Shown here piece after piece: positions 9,051-18,135 of a stretch of 23,366 nucleotides of DNA. Origin of the DNA: Larix sibirica (taxonomy: Eukaryota; Streptophyta; Pinopsida; Pinales; Pinaceae). Numbering within the stretch: position 1 is the first letter of the stretch; each line of letters starts with the position of its first letter. The notes below the pieces were generated by a model, which saw only the letters and a program-made list of their open reading frames with translations, was not told where the DNA came from and did no database searches. Position numbers and translations under genes: made by a program. The stretch spans positions 32,427 through 55,792 of the forward strand of contig NWUY0300020483.1 in NCBI GenBank assembly GCA_004151065.3. The letters run 5' to 3'.

Positions 9051-9450
9051 TTCTTGGAACCCTCCCCTATTTAATCCTTATCAGCATAGGCACATCACAA
9101 GTCTTTAATCCTTCCGAGAACATAAAAAAATTCTCATGGAGCACTATAATTGCTTTGGAAAGCTTGATAAATTATTGTTGTATGGTGACTATATGGTCAT
9201 CCAATGGAGCAACTGTAAGTCCAAACTACCAAACCATTCCCAAACCTTTAATGGTGCATAATGGAATACCCTTTTTGTTGGCTTCAATATTGATTTCACC
9301 ACCTTGGACATTGGCATGATGCTCTTGAGATTCCAATGAAGTGTTGTTTCAATCACTTACAAAGCTACGGGCTGCAATATTGTCTACCAATGTTGCCACC
9401 TTCAACCCACTCATGGTTGCATCCAAAAAATAAAGGCCATGCATTCTTTC
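9051..9450 (-). pseudogene. unit 3: retropepsin-like protease remnant
   Basis: From 9444 downward the minus strand reads MHGLYFLDATMSGLKVATLV, then D-N-I-A-A (9384-9370) where DTGAT is expected, then RSFVSD and a stop. Further on the LDDHIVT and FIKLSKAI phrases match the protease C-terminus of units 2 and 4. As in unit 2, Asp is present but the Thr/Ser-Gly of the catalytic triplet is missing. Frameshifts and stops break it. Confidence 0.55.
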
Positions 9451-10500
9451 ACCTTGGAAATCATGTTCATTACTATCTACTACAAACTTGCCTAAACCTA
9501 TTCTAAAGGAACCTAGATACTCCAATGTTACCTTTAAAGTCTATTGCACTTGGTCTACTTCTGAAATTGTCAGGTTCACCTTCAAATTCTATTTCACTTG
9601 TACTTATTCCAAGTCTTCCGACGTCTTATTCAAAGGAAAATCTATTCAAAATTGGTTATGGTAACAAAGGAAACAAACCACATTCTTACCTTTGCACTCA
9701 GAAAATTTCAATTGCTTCCATGTTCCGATGTTTGCATCCTTCCTCCTAAATAATCATGACTTGGATTGCACCCAATGTTTTACTTGGTATGCCAAATTTT
9801 GAAACTTCCAAAGCAAAGCTTCAGCCTATGTGCTAGTCTACTCCGACTTCATCACATGTGCCTGGTACAACTCATGGAAATATTGATCCCACTTCCCCAA
9901 GATCATGGCCTTGACTTTATCTTGGTCTTTACTGACTCTTTCTCTATGCTTTCCATGTCACAAACCATAAAAGGATATACCCTCTTGGCACATTTGATAA
10001 TTTTTCCCAAGTCTCAAAGGATTTGTTCACCTTTCTTCCTCAACTCTTCAACACTACTTGAAGAACTACATCCAGGACCCTTCCTATAAATGAAGCCATC
10101 ACTCAACACTACATTGTTCCATTCATTTTATTGTTTCCAATAGCCTTTAAGGAACGTCTTCCAAACAAATTCAACTTAGTAAATGCAACCTAAATCAACT
10201 AAATTAATATAAAAAGAACTCAACAAGTTATGAGTAGGTTGAATCATCCTTAATGCTTGTTACACCAAGAATCGAACTATCCATTGTCGTTGCACCACTT
10301 GTTGTGACCAACTGCCAACTAGCCACTAAAACCATTTTTTAACCAAGTTGTGGTGAGAAGTACATGAACCATTATTGGAATTGTCTACGATTTGCACCCA
10401 ACATCCTACCTTCGAGGATGCAATTGTATGTCTACTCAACCTATCATTGGAATTCTATTGTTTTCTTCTAAGTTATGTGGATACCACCAAAATATTTCTT
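9451..10500 (-). pseudogene. unit 3: gag-like region, decayed
   Basis: The minus strand has a legible stretch KVKAMILGKWDQYFHELYQA followed by HVMKSE and, after two stops, AEALLWKFQNLAYQVKHWVQ (about 9920-9770). It then runs toward a pre-protease segment (EIEFEGEPDNF, AIDFKGNIG) that matches unit 2. A C-x-x-C-like KNVVCFLCYHNQ phrase near 9670 might be a zinc-knuckle remnant but lacks the full CCHC pattern. The gag assignment is by position. The first 400 or so bases after the LTR hold nothing legible. Confidence 0.4.
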
Positions 10501-11032
10501 GTTTTTATCTAATAACAAATTTCCTCCAAAATAGGGGTGTGAAACAAGCAATAATACCATATATAAGAAAATTGGAAATCATGCCCATTTTTTCTTTATT
10601 GGCACCTGAGGTTTGTGACACCTGCGTGCTCTCAATCATAGGGGCATGGATAACCTGTTCCTACTACAAATGGACTACACCTCTTTACTTAAGGCCTACC
10701 TATAACTATGCCTTAATTTACCATTGGATAAATTTGCAACTAAGTTCAATACAACCAAGTTCATAATATGCACATGTCTAATTGTGGCTTTAAAGCATCC
10801 CAGGTTTATTACACTTGACCAATATTCAATAATGCTTAGACATCCAATACAATGAAATGAAAAATGACATCCAACAAGCATAAATAGTCGACAACAAAAA
10901 TATATTGGTGACACGCAAGGTAAGTGCCACAAGGATTCAATAAGGGAGTGCAACCTCCTTCTTGCAACTCTATAACAAATGTACAATCAATCCATGGTAA
11001 AATTTCCTACTGCCTACTATCTAAAAGACTTA

Positions 11033-11041
11033 CACAATCCA
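11033..11041. repeat. left target-site duplication of TIR element
   Basis: CACAATCCA here and CATAATCTA at 12531-12539 flank the inserted element. The two differences are both C/T. Units 1 and 2 have a single uninterrupted version (GCACAATTTAACCC near 2011; GCACAATCCAACCC near 6501), which confirms duplication of the target. Confidence 0.65.
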
Positions 11042-11184
11042 CAAGGGGGTTCACTGAGTAGGAAATATTATAGCTTGTGAGTTCATATTGGGGGATTTAA
11101 ACTTTAAAAAATGGAATCAACATATTGCCTTATATATAAGGGTTAAGGGGCATTTTTAATATTTTAAAAACATATAGATATTAA

Positions 11185-11375
11185 GGGGGTTAATAATTAT
11201 GTATCTAGGGGGTTGAATAGGATATTGTGGGGTTTGAATAGGTACTCTATGTCTGAAGTTGATCTGAAACCAACTATGTGTCAATTTGATTAGTCATTTG
11301 AATATGTATGATCTATGTGTGAAGGTGGTGTGAGTCCAATTGTCTTTGGAATTAAAGTGGTGTTTGAATAGGTAT
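11185..11375. repeat. subterminal motif repeats of the TIR element
   Basis: Variants of the terminal GGGGGTTC motif recur: GGGGGTTAATAA (11185), GGGGGTTGAATAGG (11208), GGGGTTTGAATAGG (11229) and GTGTTTGAATAGG (near 11360). Subterminal repeats of this kind bind transposase in hAT and related elements; that role is inferred here. Confidence 0.5.
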
Positions 11376-11593
11376 GATTTGTGAGTGAATGTGGTGTGAA
11401 TTCAATTGGAGCAATTGTGTATGAAGTCAACATGTGTTCAAGGGGTTGTTCCTCATCTTGAAATATTTTCTCTCACTAAGGATTCGTGTTTCCCCTGCAA
11501 GGTTTCTAGGGGTTATAAGAGTTGTTCCATGTCAACATACTAAGGGTAAAAATAAAAAATGAGTATTGAAAATTTCATGGATATCTAGTGAAA

Positions 11594-11594
<1 letters not shown>

Positions 11595-11632
<38 letters not shown>

Positions 11633-11638
11633 TGTGTT
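11595..11638. repeat. (TG)n microsatellite
   Basis: About 44 bp of alternating TG/GT with one TA interruption, inside the TIR element shortly before the assembly gap. Confidence 0.95.
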
Positions 11639-11659
11639 TTATAAATTTGAAAGGTGTAT

Positions 11660-11726
11660 TGAGGGTGAGGTTCAATAAAAGGATTTTTTGAAGAATTCCT
11701 TAATATATAGTGAAATTAGGGGTATT
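11660..11726. repeat. 67-bp direct repeat, left gap edge
   Basis: This begins TGAGGGTGAGGTTC and ends TTAGGGGTATT at the last base before the Ns. It matches 12404-12470 over 67 bp with two differences. Confidence 0.95.
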
Positions 11727-12403
11727 NNNNNNNNNNNNNNNNNNNNNNNNNNNNNNNNNNNNNNNNNNNNNNNNNNNNNNNNNNNNNNNNNNNNNNNNNN
11801 NNNNNNNNNNNNNNNNNNNNNNNNNNNNNNNNNNNNNNNNNNNNNNNNNNNNNNNNNNNNNNNNNNNNNNNNNNNNNNNNNNNNNNNNNNNNNNNNNNNN
11901 NNNNNNNNNNNNNNNNNNNNNNNNNNNNNNNNNNNNNNNNNNNNNNNNNNNNNNNNNNNNNNNNNNNNNNNNNNNNNNNNNNNNNNNNNNNNNNNNNNNN
12001 NNNNNNNNNNNNNNNNNNNNNNNNNNNNNNNNNNNNNNNNNNNNNNNNNNNNNNNNNNNNNNNNNNNNNNNNNNNNNNNNNNNNNNNNNNNNNNNNNNNN
12101 NNNNNNNNNNNNNNNNNNNNNNNNNNNNNNNNNNNNNNNNNNNNNNNNNNNNNNNNNNNNNNNNNNNNNNNNNNNNNNNNNNNNNNNNNNNNNNNNNNNN
12201 NNNNNNNNNNNNNNNNNNNNNNNNNNNNNNNNNNNNNNNNNNNNNNNNNNNNNNNNNNNNNNNNNNNNNNNNNNNNNNNNNNNNNNNNNNNNNNNNNNNN
12301 NNNNNNNNNNNNNNNNNNNNNNNNNNNNNNNNNNNNNNNNNNNNNNNNNNNNNNNNNNNNNNNNNNNNNNNNNNNNNNNNNNNNNNNNNNNNNNNNNNNN
12401 NNN
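11727..12403. other. assembly gap (677 Ns)
   Basis: A run of Ns. The same 67-bp sequence stands at the very end of the left contig and the very start of the right contig, so the gap may be spurious. Confidence 0.99.
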
Positions 12404-12470
12404 TGAGGGTGAGGTTCAATAAAAGGATTTTTTGAAGAATTCCTTAATATATTATGAAATTAGGGGTATT
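12404..12470. repeat. 67-bp direct repeat, right gap edge
   Basis: The first 67 bases after the Ns repeat 11660-11726 with two substitutions. Confidence 0.95.
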
Positions 12471-12530
12471 CTTTAATATCCTATGAATACGTGTGATATG
12501 TCATATATTCACAAAGTGAACTCCCCAAGG

Positions 12531-12539
12531 CATAATCTA
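12531..12539. repeat. right target-site duplication of TIR element
   Basis: CATAATCTA, partner of CACAATCCA at 11033-11041. The array LTR-like sequence resumes here with TAACCCCTCAATCATTTGCAG, as in unit 1 near 2018. Confidence 0.65.
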
Positions 12540-12725
12540 ACCCCTCAATCATTTGCAGGTTTTCCTCGTGTATATCCTAGCAGTTCCATAGTTCACTTAG
12601 CCAACATCTAAGTAGCCTATTGTGCCAACTGAAAACTTAGCGTAATCACATAACTCCTTGTCCAACCTTTCCAGTTAATCCTTGATTGAGCTTGCCTGAA
12701 TGGATTTGTACAATGTAGGTGTCAT

Positions 12726-12735
12726 CTATATATAG
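12726..12735 (-). promoter_or_regulatory. TATA box in unit 3/4 LTR-like block
   Basis: The minus strand reads CTATATATAG then ATGACACCTACATTGT, equivalent to 6700-6708 and 2205-2213. Confidence 0.45.
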
Positions 12736-13351
12736 TGTATGATTTTATGCCTTTCCTTCTTCTAAGGTGGCTAGAAATCCATGCCACATCCAAAGTAGAC
12801 TCAGTGAACAATATGCCTATCCATCCACCCAGTGTATGATCCCTTGCATATGCACATCCAATGGATCATGTTCCCTCTTTCCCAAGTCATGAAAACTATC
12901 TTAAGTGTTTGATGTCTTCATTGACTTGCTTGAACAACATTTAGGGAAATCCTTTCCATTCTTTGCGTTACAAGTCATGACATGCATTCATCTGTCCAAC
13001 TTGTGATGCATGGCCAACTATCAAGGCACTTCTGGCCATGGACTAAGGCGTTGGGCCCCAATTCAAGCATTAATACCCATGTGCTTGTGAACCAAGGAAT
13101 GTTTGTCATCCAATGAATTTTGTGGCCTCAATTAGAAACCCCAAATAATAGCTCTCATCTTGATGCCATACTTATCCAAATTGTTTGTCAAGTCATCTAG
13201 CACTTGACCATGCCTTAACAATGTGAAATATTTCTTAAGGCATGCTTGTCCAAACTTTCAACCTTCCATCACAATTAATTGAACCCTATCAATAGAAATC
13301 TCAATGTATGAGTGGAGACACCCATTTCCATTTCCAAGGAAATAACCTCAC

Positions 13352-13362
13352 GTCCTCCTCCA
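13352..13362 (-). promoter_or_regulatory. putative polypurine tract of unit 4 element
   Basis: The minus strand reads GTGGAGGAGGA followed by CGTGAG; the expected TG start of the LTR is mutated to CG. It is equivalent to 2830-2840 and 7325-7335. Confidence 0.38.
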
Positions 13363-13794
13363 CTTAAAAGTTGTTTTCATCATCGACAATATCTCCAAGA
13401 ACCTCTCCAAATTTTGTTACTCAAATTCATACATCCATATAAATTTAAATATTTCTAACAAATCGCAATGTCACTACGATAATAATTGTGCAAATGACCA
13501 CTGCTCAAACTTCTTTTTAATAAAAGTTCCTTCGCTCATTTTTCCAACAATACTTTTTAAATGCCCATGTTGATGTTCCTACTTCCTCCTACTGATATAA
13601 CCCATTTTTCTAATGCTAATATTATTGATTTTTCTTGTTGTGGAAACTCAATTGTCTAATGTTGTTTTATCTACCTACTATTGTTGCTACAAATCAGTTG
13701 TCCAAGATTGTTTTGGCTATCTCCTACTACTGCTACAACCCAAATGTGTGAAAAAGGATGTATAAGTGTCCAATGTTGCACTTCTCCAAACCTA

Positions 13795-14016
13795 CTATTT
13801 CTTCACTACTTTTACCAATATTCCATACTCTTGTATATTGGTACCTCTCATGCCTTGAACTAATTGGGTGATCAGTACAATTTTCAAATCCAACCCTTGA
13901 AAATGCACTTCTTCATGATCAAACAATATGTTCCATCCATACTTCAATTTGTTGCAAAACATTTCCAAACAAAGGAAAGGTTTACAACTCTTCGTTAAAG
14001 TTGTAAAGTCAACCAC
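13795..14016 (-). pseudogene. unit 4: 3' internal open stretch, unrecognised
   Basis: A 73-codon open frame from 14016, equivalent to the 3' internal segments of units 2 and 3; VLITQLVQGMRGTNIQE parallels unit 3 (GLITQLVQGTGGTNVKN). It carries no recognised domain and no membrane segment or signal peptide. It is likely the eroded C-terminal part of the array element's polyprotein rather than a gene in its own right. Confidence 0.4.
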
Positions 14017-14033
14017 TGCAACTCAATTTTTTT

Positions 14034-14928
14034 CTAAGGCAACAAATCCATGGCACCTTCATGTGCACTCTCCCACTTCTTGGGCAGAAGGCCTCCTAAA
14101 ACTACCTCAATGCTAAGAAGAGGATGGAAACACATAATTTTGTCATTGGAAGTTTCATCCTTATGATGAAACAATCTTGTTTCTTTGACCAATTCTCCAA
14201 CAATATTTTCATACTCATGCCTTTTGTTCAAGTATCTGGTGATGGCCTTGGTATCATCCTCATGCTTATGCTAGATTTGAGTTTCTTTCTGAGATTCATA
14301 TATTGTAAGTTCTTCAAACTAGTATGGAGACAACTTGTAGTATTCAACCAAAACAACCTAATAACATTATGTGAATGACCAAGCCACATATGTAAACACT
14401 TCACCTTTTTTGAAGTCTATTGAATCATGCACTACTTCCATCCTTTTCAAACACTTCTCTTCCTCCTTTGCTTTCTTTCATCTCTTTCTAGATCACCTTT
14501 TAACATACTCAATCCTTTCTTCTAAATGGGTGGTTGAGAGACCTTTCAGATCATTGTCTCTATGTTTTGTAATCCATATGAAACAATGTCATTAGTTCCC
14601 TCAAATTATTGGTCTTCACAACATCAAAGTGCACCCATCAATCGATTAGGTTCATTAACCCTTCCTTCAATTGTTCCAACATCTTTCAACTGAGAATCAT
14701 GTTGTATGAGAGCCTCCTTGCATTGCTTGTACCCAATATTTAGTTCATTTCCACTTAAAGCTTAGTGTCCATCCAAATTTCCTTCTTTAGTGCCCTGTTA
14801 AAAGTGTTGGAAGCTACACTTTTTTGGTTTACCTAGTCATGAAATCCTACAATTCTTGTTGGTGCAATGCTTTCCTTGCATCCAACATCTTGTCTTTTCT
14901 TCTCCAAAGCACACAACTAATCAACCTT
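14034..14928 (-). pseudogene. unit 4: coiled-coil-rich region
   Basis: In order on the minus strand: a segment with SVASNTFNRAL and KMLEQLKEGLMNL, then LRELMTLFHMDYKT, and a 65-codon open frame (14231-14034) with VGELVKETRLFHHKDE and KWESAHEGAMDLLP. The same phrases occur in unit 2. The DNA contains several stops and frame changes. I infer a long charged, coiled-coil-prone protein downstream of the protease. No homologue is recognised. Confidence 0.48.
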
Positions 14929-15424
14929 TTATAAGGTTTTGTTTTCTAGAGCCTCCAATGATGCCAACCTACTCTCTAGGTGGACAATAATGTCATGAAA
15001 ACCAGTGGTTCCTTTGATTGAAACCAACTCTTCTTGATGTTTTATGATGACAAAATAATTGTTCATGAACTCTCTAGCTACCTCAATCAACTTCATAGCT
15101 AACATTCTTGGTGCACTCCCCAACCTACTTCTAGTCAATATAGGCACACCACAAGTGTTGGTTTCATCCATGAACATCAAACAATTCTCATGGGGAATTG
15201 GAAATGCTTTGGAAAACTTGAGAAATTTTTTCCCCAAGATGATTGTATGGTCATCAACTAGAGCCACTTCCAATCCAGATAACCAAATATTTCCCCAACC
15301 TTCAAAGGTGTGGATTGAAATACCCCTATTATTGGCTTCACTATCGAGTCCACCATCTTCAACATGGATATGTTTCTCTCAAGCTTATGATGAAGTGCTA
15401 TAGTGGTTTCTTCATTCATGAAAT
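14929..15424 (-). pseudogene. unit 4: protease C-terminus and following linker
   Basis: The 114-codon open frame 15273-14929 begins in the C-terminal strand of the retropepsin fold (VALVDDHTIILGKKFLKF) and continues with FPIPHENCLMFMDETNTCGV and GSAPRMLAMKLIEVAREF. This is the pattern seen after the protease in plant Ty3/gypsy proteins, where a MEEG-C-V-like segment precedes RT. Here it leads instead into LESRLASLEALENKTL, a coiled-coil-like stretch. The active-site part is lost to the gypsy insertion at 15425, which falls close to the codons equivalent to 4816-4830 of unit 2. Confidence 0.6.
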
Positions 15425-16151
15425 TGTTGCAGAAGAGAACGGTCGATTAATGCCATGCTGCAATATCAAAGCACACATCGAAGAAAACAAAATAACAAGC
15501 ACACAACGGTGGCCAAGAATTATGGATTTGTATTAAAATTTTAATCTTCTCTTATAATAGGAATTACATTAATGTATGAAGAGTCAATGCTCTGTTCTTA
15601 CAATTACAAAATACATGGCTCAATCTTTCATGAGGGAAGTCTCTGTGATTTCAACAACAGTAGTAACTGGCCACAGCAAAATCCCGAAAATCCCCTTCTA
15701 TTCTTCACAAACTGGTATTTATACTTGTTATTATTCTGGAAATCCCGCTCAAACCTTCTTCTAGAAGTATCTCGCTGCTTCCATCCATGGTCAAATCCAT
15801 TAAATTCCCATTGGACTCTTCTCGGTTCCTTCTACCATCTGGCATTCTGCAACAACCGCCATAACTGCGCATTAACTCCTCCAACTACTTCTATAGTCAT
15901 TCCTCAATGCTCGTAACCCATCGGTCATCGATCGACTCGAATTCTATCCTTGACTCCTGGATTATCCATTGGTCGGTATCCACTTTGACCATTTATTTTC
16001 TACTTTCTCTGTCATCAACTCGTTGTTTGACATCATGACTCATCCTTCATCGACTCTTCCACATTCGCTTGCCTAGAACCATCAAATTCTTGCTAGGAAA
16101 CCTCAGTCGGTTCACCTCGACTATTCCTGTCGGGATAGATTCCCTGCATCA
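15425..16151 (-). mobile_element. 3' LTR of gypsy chromovirus, ~727 bp
   Basis: On the minus strand the LTR starts TGATGCAGGG right after the purine-rich CCCAGGGAGAC and ends CTGCAACA, giving an imperfect terminal inverted repeat (TGATGCAG/TGTTGCAG). The 15425 end coincides with where array homology stops. A TATA box lies at 15716-15723. An alternative left border at 15456 (TGCTGCAATATC) is less well supported. Confidence 0.65.
15716..15723 (-). promoter_or_regulatory. TATA box in gypsy LTR
   Basis: The minus strand reads GTATAAATACC, a good plant TATA box, about 430 bp into the LTR; transcription would run toward lower coordinates. Confidence 0.55.
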
Positions 16152-16162
16152 GTCTCCCTGGG
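16152..16162 (-). promoter_or_regulatory. polypurine tract of gypsy chromovirus
   Basis: The minus strand reads ACCCAGGGAGAC immediately before TGATGCAGGG. The polyprotein frame appears to read through it (NPGRLMQG), so the end of the ORF may overlap the LTR. Confidence 0.6.
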
Positions 16163-16164
16163 TT

Positions 16165-16353
16165 GAAAAGAACTACGCCCCAGTTCTTCAATTCTTTGAT
16201 CTTTTCTTCTGAGATCTATGTCGCTTCCTCGAGGCTCTGATCCTTCCAACAAACTAGGTACTCCTTCTTCTTCTGTCATCGGGTCCTTTCGAATTCCCTT
16301 TCGTCGAGTATCTCTTCGACTTCTTCCGTCGCTCGGACTGGTATTTTTCCCTT
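16165..16353 (-). pseudogene. gypsy chromodomain, broken
   Basis: The minus strand after integrase reads ATEEVEEILDEREFERTR, a stop, KKEYLVCWKDQSLEEAT, then TAG and ISSEEKIKELKNWG. This is the chromodomain of a plant chromovirus, thought to guide integration toward particular chromatin marks. The second aromatic position is Trp in VCWK; the residue after EEAT, normally Trp, is a TAG stop, consistent with G-to-A change of TGG. A further stop (16351-16353) separates it from the integrase ORF. Confidence 0.75.
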
Positions 16354-17425
16354 CTAGTCGATGTCTGACTCTACTCCACTCATCAAACCTTCCTCATACT
16401 TGTACAAATCGACGACATTAAACGTTGGCGAAATGTTCATATCCTTGGGAAACTCCAACATATAGGCATTATCATAAATTTTCTTTAAGATCCTACAAGG
16501 ACCTATCTTATTCAATTTCAACTTGTTGTATGTTCCTCTAGGGAACCTCTCCTTTCGCAAATTTACGTACACTAAATCTCCTTCTACAAATGATTGCAGT
16601 TGTTTCTTCCAGTCATCCCTCAACTTGTATGCAACATTTATTTTCTCTAGCTGCTTCTTTACCATGTCGTGCACTTCCTTCATTTGCTCTGCAAATGGCT
16701 CAACATATGCACTTCTTTTTGATCCCGTCGGTAGCCCTGTCAATTCGGATACTCCATGCAAAATTCTCCCCTGCACTATCTGGAATGGGCTCATTCCAGT
16801 TGACATGTTCACCGAATTGTTGTACGCAAATTCCGCCTACACCAACACATTTTCCCACTGATTTAATTGGTCAGGGTTCAAGCATCTCAGAAGATTTCCC
16901 AAACTCCTGTTAACAACTTCAGTCTACCCGTCGGTCTGTGGATTGTATGCAAAACTGAACTGTAGTCTTTTCTCTAACTTCTTCCACAATGTTCACCATA
17001 AATGACTCATAAAATTGGTGTCTCGATCCGACGTTATGCTCTTCGACAACCCATGCAATATCACAAATTCCTTAAATAACAACACAATGATACATGTGGC
17101 ATCACTCGTATTCCAACAAAAAATAAAATGTGCCATCTTAGAAAACCCGTCGAATACTACAAAAATCGAGTCGTTACCCTGTCGTGTCATTGGAAATCCT
17201 AACACAAAATCCATACTAATATGTTCCCATGGGACGGTCAACACTGGAAAAGGTGCATACAATTCCGTATTATGACTTCTCCCTTTGGCATGTTGGCATG
17301 TATGACATTGTCGAACCCATTTCCCGACATCTGTCGTCATTCCTGGCCAATAATACTTTTCTTCGACCAACGCTTTACTCTTGTCGATGCCGAAGTGTCC
17401 TGCTAATCCTCCACTATGCAGTTAC
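16354..17425 (-). pseudogene. gypsy integrase with all catalytic positions visible
   Basis: The N-terminal HHCC zinc finger is intact: GGLAGHFGIDKSKALVEEKY then WVRQCHTCQHAKG. The catalytic core shows the first Asp in HISMDFVLGFP, the second in ITSDRDTNFMSHLW, and the Glu in TEVVNRSLGNLLR just after a stop in the QTDG stretch. The C-terminal domain follows in a 152-codon open frame (16812-16354) with FVEGDLVYVNLRKERFP and NKIGPCRILKKI, the usual GPY/F-like motif. Stops occur near 17000, 16925 and 16840, several looking like CAG-to-TAG or TGG-type changes. The enzyme would insert element DNA into the host chromosome if intact. Confidence 0.85.
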
Positions 17426-18135
17426 TGTATCAGATTTTCCCTTACTGATCCTCCCGGAATACATAATTGACGTCCCTTAAAAATATATCCTTATTGGATA
17501 AAATACTCCAAGTATGGATCTCAGTCGACACTCAATGGTTCCTTCGACGCTTTCCATGCTTCAGAAAAATCCTCGTCGGTTTCATATTATGTCTTCACTG
17601 ACTCTAACCCTATGGCTTGAAAAATCATCCTGCTTAGTCGCGCAACTCGTCGGCTCAATGCGTCAACCACCTTATTTGAATTTACTGACTTATGTCGCAA
17701 CACAAAGGTGTAGCTCTGTAGAAAATCCACCCACTTCATATGCTTTTGGTTCAACTTGGTCTGAGTGATCAGATATCTTAGATCTTGGTGGTCGGTATAT
17801 AAAACAAATTATTTGGGAAGCAAATAGTGCCTCCATTTCTTTAATGCCCAAATGATGGTGTAAAACTCCTAGTCGTAGACCAAGTACTTACGTTTGACGT
17901 CGTCTAACTTTTCACTGAAAAAGGCAATTGGTTGGCCTTCCTAGCTCAACACTGCTCCAATCACCACTCCACTTGCATCGCAATCGAGTTGAAATACTTT
18001 ATCGAAATCAGGGAGATCTAGAATTGGTATGTCCGTCATCTTTTGCTTCAACTTCTCAAATGATCGTCGGGCAGCTTCCTTCCATCCGAACTCACCCTTA
18101 TTCATGCACAGTGTCAGTGGTGCACACATATGACT
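17426..18135 (-). pseudogene. gypsy RNase H and linker to integrase
   Basis: Catalytic residues are legible: Asp in VFQLDCDASGVVIGAVLS, Glu in KYLVYD-stop-EFYTIIWALKKW, and Asp in FVLYTDHQDLRYLITQ. Then come NQKHMKWVDFLQSYTFVLRH and VVDALSRR, the standard end of the gypsy RNase H/connection region. The linker to integrase includes YIFKGRQLCIP. At least four stops interrupt the frame. The motifs are well kept given the number of stops, which fits decay by point mutation after a fairly late insertion. Confidence 0.8.

Larger units (their letters stand above)
11042..12530. mobile_element. non-autonomous TIR DNA transposon (hAT- or Mutator-like) in unit 3
   Basis: The element begins CAAGGGGGTTCACT and ends AGTGAACTCCCCAAGG, whose complement is CCTTGGGGAGTTCACT: imperfect terminal inverted repeats of about 14-16 bp. 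It is flanked by an 8-9-bp target duplication, fitting hAT (8) or Mutator (9). Array sequence stops at 11041 and resumes at 12531, so the borders are set by an empty site in the other units. No transposase ORF is visible; the long ORFs spanning 11688-12435 consist mainly of Ns. The left part has subterminal GGGGGTTNAATAGG-like repeats. Length is 1489 bp as assembled, but 677 bp of that is gap. Confidence 0.7.
10521..13351 (-). mobile_element. LTR-like block shared by units 3 and 4, with insertion
   Basis: This corresponds to the LTR-like blocks of units 1 and 2. Without the TIR element and its target duplication it is about 1.33 kb. The part at 10590-11041 closely resembles 1540-1970 (for example CAACTAAGTTCAATACAACC in both). 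The part at 12531-13351 resembles 2020-2829 and 6500-7324. It carries a TATA box at about 12726-12735. Confidence 0.5.
7415..13427 (-). repeat. array unit 3, interrupted by a TIR element
   Basis: This has the same order as unit 2. It is 6013 bp, of which 1489 bp is the inserted element at 11042-12530 and 9 bp its target duplication, leaving about 4515 bp. Coding remnants on the minus strand are more broken than in unit 2, and the primer-binding site is degraded. Confidence 0.75.
1127..15424 (-). repeat. head-to-tail array of ~4.5-kb retroelement units
   Basis: The same ordered set of landmarks recurs across this stretch. One marker (CATACATCCAT followed by a TTGCAATGCCACTAC-type string) occurs at 1127, about 2909, 7415 and 13428. 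Others include the CACTAAGAAGGATRTA string at about 1343, 3233 and 7741 (weaker near 13751), and the CCTTGAACTAGTTG-like string at about 1448, 3336, 7855 and 13855. The spacing from 2909 to 7415 is 4506 bp; from 7415 to 13428 it is 6013 bp, or about 4515 bp after removing the insertion at 11042-12530 and one copy of its target duplication. The units are clearly diverged, perhaps a quarter of positions by eye, with many small indels. All lie in the same orientation, with coding remnants on the minus strand. Confidence 0.88.
13428..15424 (-). repeat. array unit 4, truncated by gypsy insertion
   Basis: This holds the 3' internal, coiled-coil and protease C-terminal parts of the unit in the same order as units 2 and 3, then stops at 15424 where the gypsy LTR begins. 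The missing part (protease N-terminus, gag, LTR) should lie beyond the gypsy element and is not in this window. Confidence 0.75.

Noticed and set aside
9640-9690. Possible gag zinc knuckle in unit 3 (VVCFLCYHN)
   Set aside because: Only a C-x-x-C is present; the His and last Cys at CCHC spacing are missing, and unit 2 has no match.
11688-12435. Three long ORFs over the gap
   Set aside because: They consist almost wholly of Ns; no real coding evidence.
1127-15424. Possible CRISPR or satellite array
   Set aside because: The 4.5-kb period, LTR signals and retroelement coding remnants fit a tandem retroelement, not short direct repeats with spacers.
15456-15467. TGCTGCAATATC as alternative outer end of the gypsy LTR
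   Set aside because: Homology to the array stops near 15424, and TGTTGCAG at 15425 matches the other LTR end (TGATGCAG) better.
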